Shown here: positions 38,273-39,504 of the stretch, one piece after another
Position numbering within the stretch: position 1 is the first letter of the stretch
Layout of the letters: each line of letters starts with the position of its first letter
Assembly (NCBI GenBank): GCA_022729575.1
Contig: DZAL01000037.1
Coordinates: 1 to 39,504, forward strand
DNA length: 39,504 nucleotides
Source of the DNA: Thiomargarita sp.
Lineage (GTDB): Bacteria > Pseudomonadota > Gammaproteobacteria > Beggiatoales > Beggiatoaceae
Direction: 5' to 3'
The notes under the pieces: generated by a model
The model's input: the letters and a program-made list of their open reading frames with translations, nothing else
Told to the model about the DNA's origin: nothing
Databases searched by the model: none
Position numbers and translations under genes: made by a program

Positions 38273-39364
38273 ATGGCTATAAAAATTGACGTTCAAGAAT
38301 TTCTTGAAATTTTAAATCTCACTCCGCCCGAACAAAACATTATGTTAATTGGTAGACACGGGCTGGGTAAATCACAAATCATTACTCAATTTTACCAAAA
38401 GAAGAAAATGAGAGTGGTCGCCTTCTTTTTAGGGCAGATGAGTGACCCTGGCGACCTCATTGGATTAATGCACAAAGACCTGCAAACTGGACATGCCGAA
38501 TTTCTACCGCCTTACTGGTGGCCTACGGACAATAAACCCATCGTCTTATTTTTGGACGAACTGAACCGTGCCCGTCCTGAAATTCTCCAATCGGTTCAAG
38601 ACCTAACCCTCAATAAAACGTTGGCGGGGAAGAAGTTACCCCAAGGCAGCATTATCATCTCCGCGGTCAATGAAGGAGACGAGTATCAATTAACGGATTT
38701 AGACCCCGCATTGGTCTCTCGATTCAATCTCTATGAATTTGCCCCAACGGTGGAAGATTGGCTACTCTGGGCGACTGCACATGACCTTGATGATCGCGTC
38801 ACGACCTTTATCCAAAAAAACCATCATTTTCTGGATCCAGAGGAACCAAACAGCAAAGAACTTCCTACCTTTACTTCGGGTCTCAATAAAACCCCAGACC
38901 GCCGTGCCTGGGAAAAGGTTTCCAATTTGATTAAACCATTGGAGGTGATAGAGGACATTCACATCAAAATCATCGCCGGGATTGTTGGGATTAAAGCGGC
39001 CATGAATTTTAAAAAGTCTCTGGAAACGACTTTAGCCATCTCCCCTGACCAACTGCTGTTAAATTTCAATAAAACCAAAACGAAGTTAAAATTATTGAAA
39101 TTGAAGGATTTGGTCTTACTTAATGAACAAATCGTGTTTTGGCTAAATAATAGCAGTAACTATAAGCCCGAACAAAAGGACACAGTGTTGAAGAATTTCC
39201 ATCAATATTTGGTCTATCTTAAAAAGGCCAAGCAGACGGAAGCGGTTGCTCATGTTGCTTCGATGTTGGAAAGTGATAATTTCCAAAAAGTAGCGGGCTT
39301 GTTGTTGGTGGAAGATGACATTTTGAAAGAGTTGACGGAGTACATTCGGAATATCAAACTTTGA
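38273..39364 (+). CDS. MoxR-like AAA ATPase
   Basis: This 363-residue protein has a Walker A motif, IMLIGRHGLGKSQII (residues 27-34), a Walker B motif, IVLFLDELNRARPEILQSVQ (about 90-105), a sensor-1 region, GSIIISAVNEG, and an arginine-finger-like LDPALVSRFNLYEF. This is the AAA_5/MoxR layout. Such ATPases work as chaperone-like remodelers, usually with a von Willebrand factor A partner encoded next to them; here the downstream region lies outside the window. The C-terminal 150 residues are Lys-rich and helical. The gene follows two unknown paralogues with a palindromic element in between, so operon membership is plausible but not proven. The ribosome site is weak. Confidence 0.85.
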   Translation: MAIKIDVQEFLEILNLTPPEQNIMLIGRHGLGKSQIITQFYQKKKMRVVAFFLGQMSDPGDLIGLMHKDLQTGHAEFLPPYWWPTDNKPIVLFLDELNRARPEILQSVQDLTLNKTLAGKKLPQGSIIISAVNEGDEYQLTDLDPALVSRFNLYEFAPTVEDWLLWATAHDLDDRVTTFIQKNHHFLDPEEPNSKELPTFTSGLNKTPDRRAWEKVSNLIKPLEVIEDIHIKIIAGIVGIKAAMNFKKSLETTLAISPDQLLLNFNKTKTKLKLLKLKDLVLLNEQIVFWLNNSSNYKPEQKDTVLKNFHQYLVYLKKAKQTEAVAHVASMLESDNFQKVAGLLLVEDDILKELTEYIRNIKL

Positions 39365-39424
39365 TGATGGAATGGTGGACTTAGTGGATAGTGGATAATG
39401 AAAAAATAAGGCTGGACTAGAGGC

Positions 39425-39504
39425 TTTAGCCGCAATGCCATTAAGTTAGGCCGCGTTGGAGTCCAAACCTTCAGATTTGGACGAGATTGGTTAAGGTAAG
39501 ACGG
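39425..39504. mobile_element. TGCCATTAAGTTAAGC-family element cut by the window end (N4)
   Basis: TTTAGCCGCAATGCCATTAA and then the GCGTTGGAGTCCAAACCTTC core match N1 and N2. The right inverted end lies beyond the window. Confidence 0.8.

Overview
The window looks like part of a gammaproteobacterial chromosome of moderate GC content, most likely from a filamentous or giant sulfur oxidiser of the Beggiatoa/Thioploca/Thiomargarita group. This is an inference. It rests on four things: giant Cache-HAMP-GAF hybrid histidine kinases, many decayed toxin-antitoxin modules, exported WD40 proteins, and long intergenic spacers packed with small palindromic repeats. No rRNA, tRNA or CRISPR array was seen, and no transposase gene other than Rpn-type nucleases.

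Layout. Positions 1-4240 are a toxin-antitoxin graveyard: antitoxin/PIN (VapBC-like) pairs, one intact and others broken, DUF433 remnants, and two truncated HicB starts, each interrupted by a small palindromic element. Positions 4354-8104 carry a membrane metalloprotease-like protein, a CYTH-CHAD protein bracketed by two near-identical inverted repeats, and a ThiO-like FAD oxidase. Positions 8105-12760 hold two exported seven-repeat WD40 proteins separated by repeat-filled spacers. Positions 12761-22829 carry an orphan sensor (TM-HAMP-repeats-GAF with no kinase), a 1522-residue hybrid kinase with three receiver domains, a nucleotidyltransferase-like protein, and a second orphan sensor. Positions 23004-25293 hold HigBA, a Uma2 nuclease, and a membrane protein overlapping a YoeB-type toxin. 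Positions 25558-29985 carry a second hybrid kinase (1475 residues). Positions 29990-32600 hold a palindrome-riddled small ORF and two tandem, nearly identical Rpn/YhgA-like nucleases. Positions 32612-36070 (minus strand) carry a four-TM protein, a coiled-coil protein and an RluB-type pseudouridine synthase. Positions 36500-39364 carry two paralogous unknown proteins followed by a MoxR-like AAA ATPase.

How the genes work together. The four signalling proteins share a 45-residue HAMP-like repeat (3, 3, 2 and 2 copies) and a closely related GAF domain. The two short ones stop exactly where the kinases continue into coiled coil and HisKA. They may act as modulatory partners of the kinases, with the hybrid kinases as the only phosphorylating members.

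Five or more families of small terminal-inverted-repeat elements were recognised by eye (TIRs GGGTAGTGATGCAA, TGCCATTAAGTTAAGC, TATAGTAATAT, CTCACCTTACGCAC, TAAGTACTGAAGC). A further family is the GATTTGTCAACTC palindrome, one copy of which supplies a consensus -35 box to the first rpn gene. These elements explain most of the non-coding DNA. The best candidates for an undescribed system are the orphan-sensor/hybrid-kinase set, the membrane-protein/YoeB pair, and the two-paralogue/MoxR cluster at the right end.
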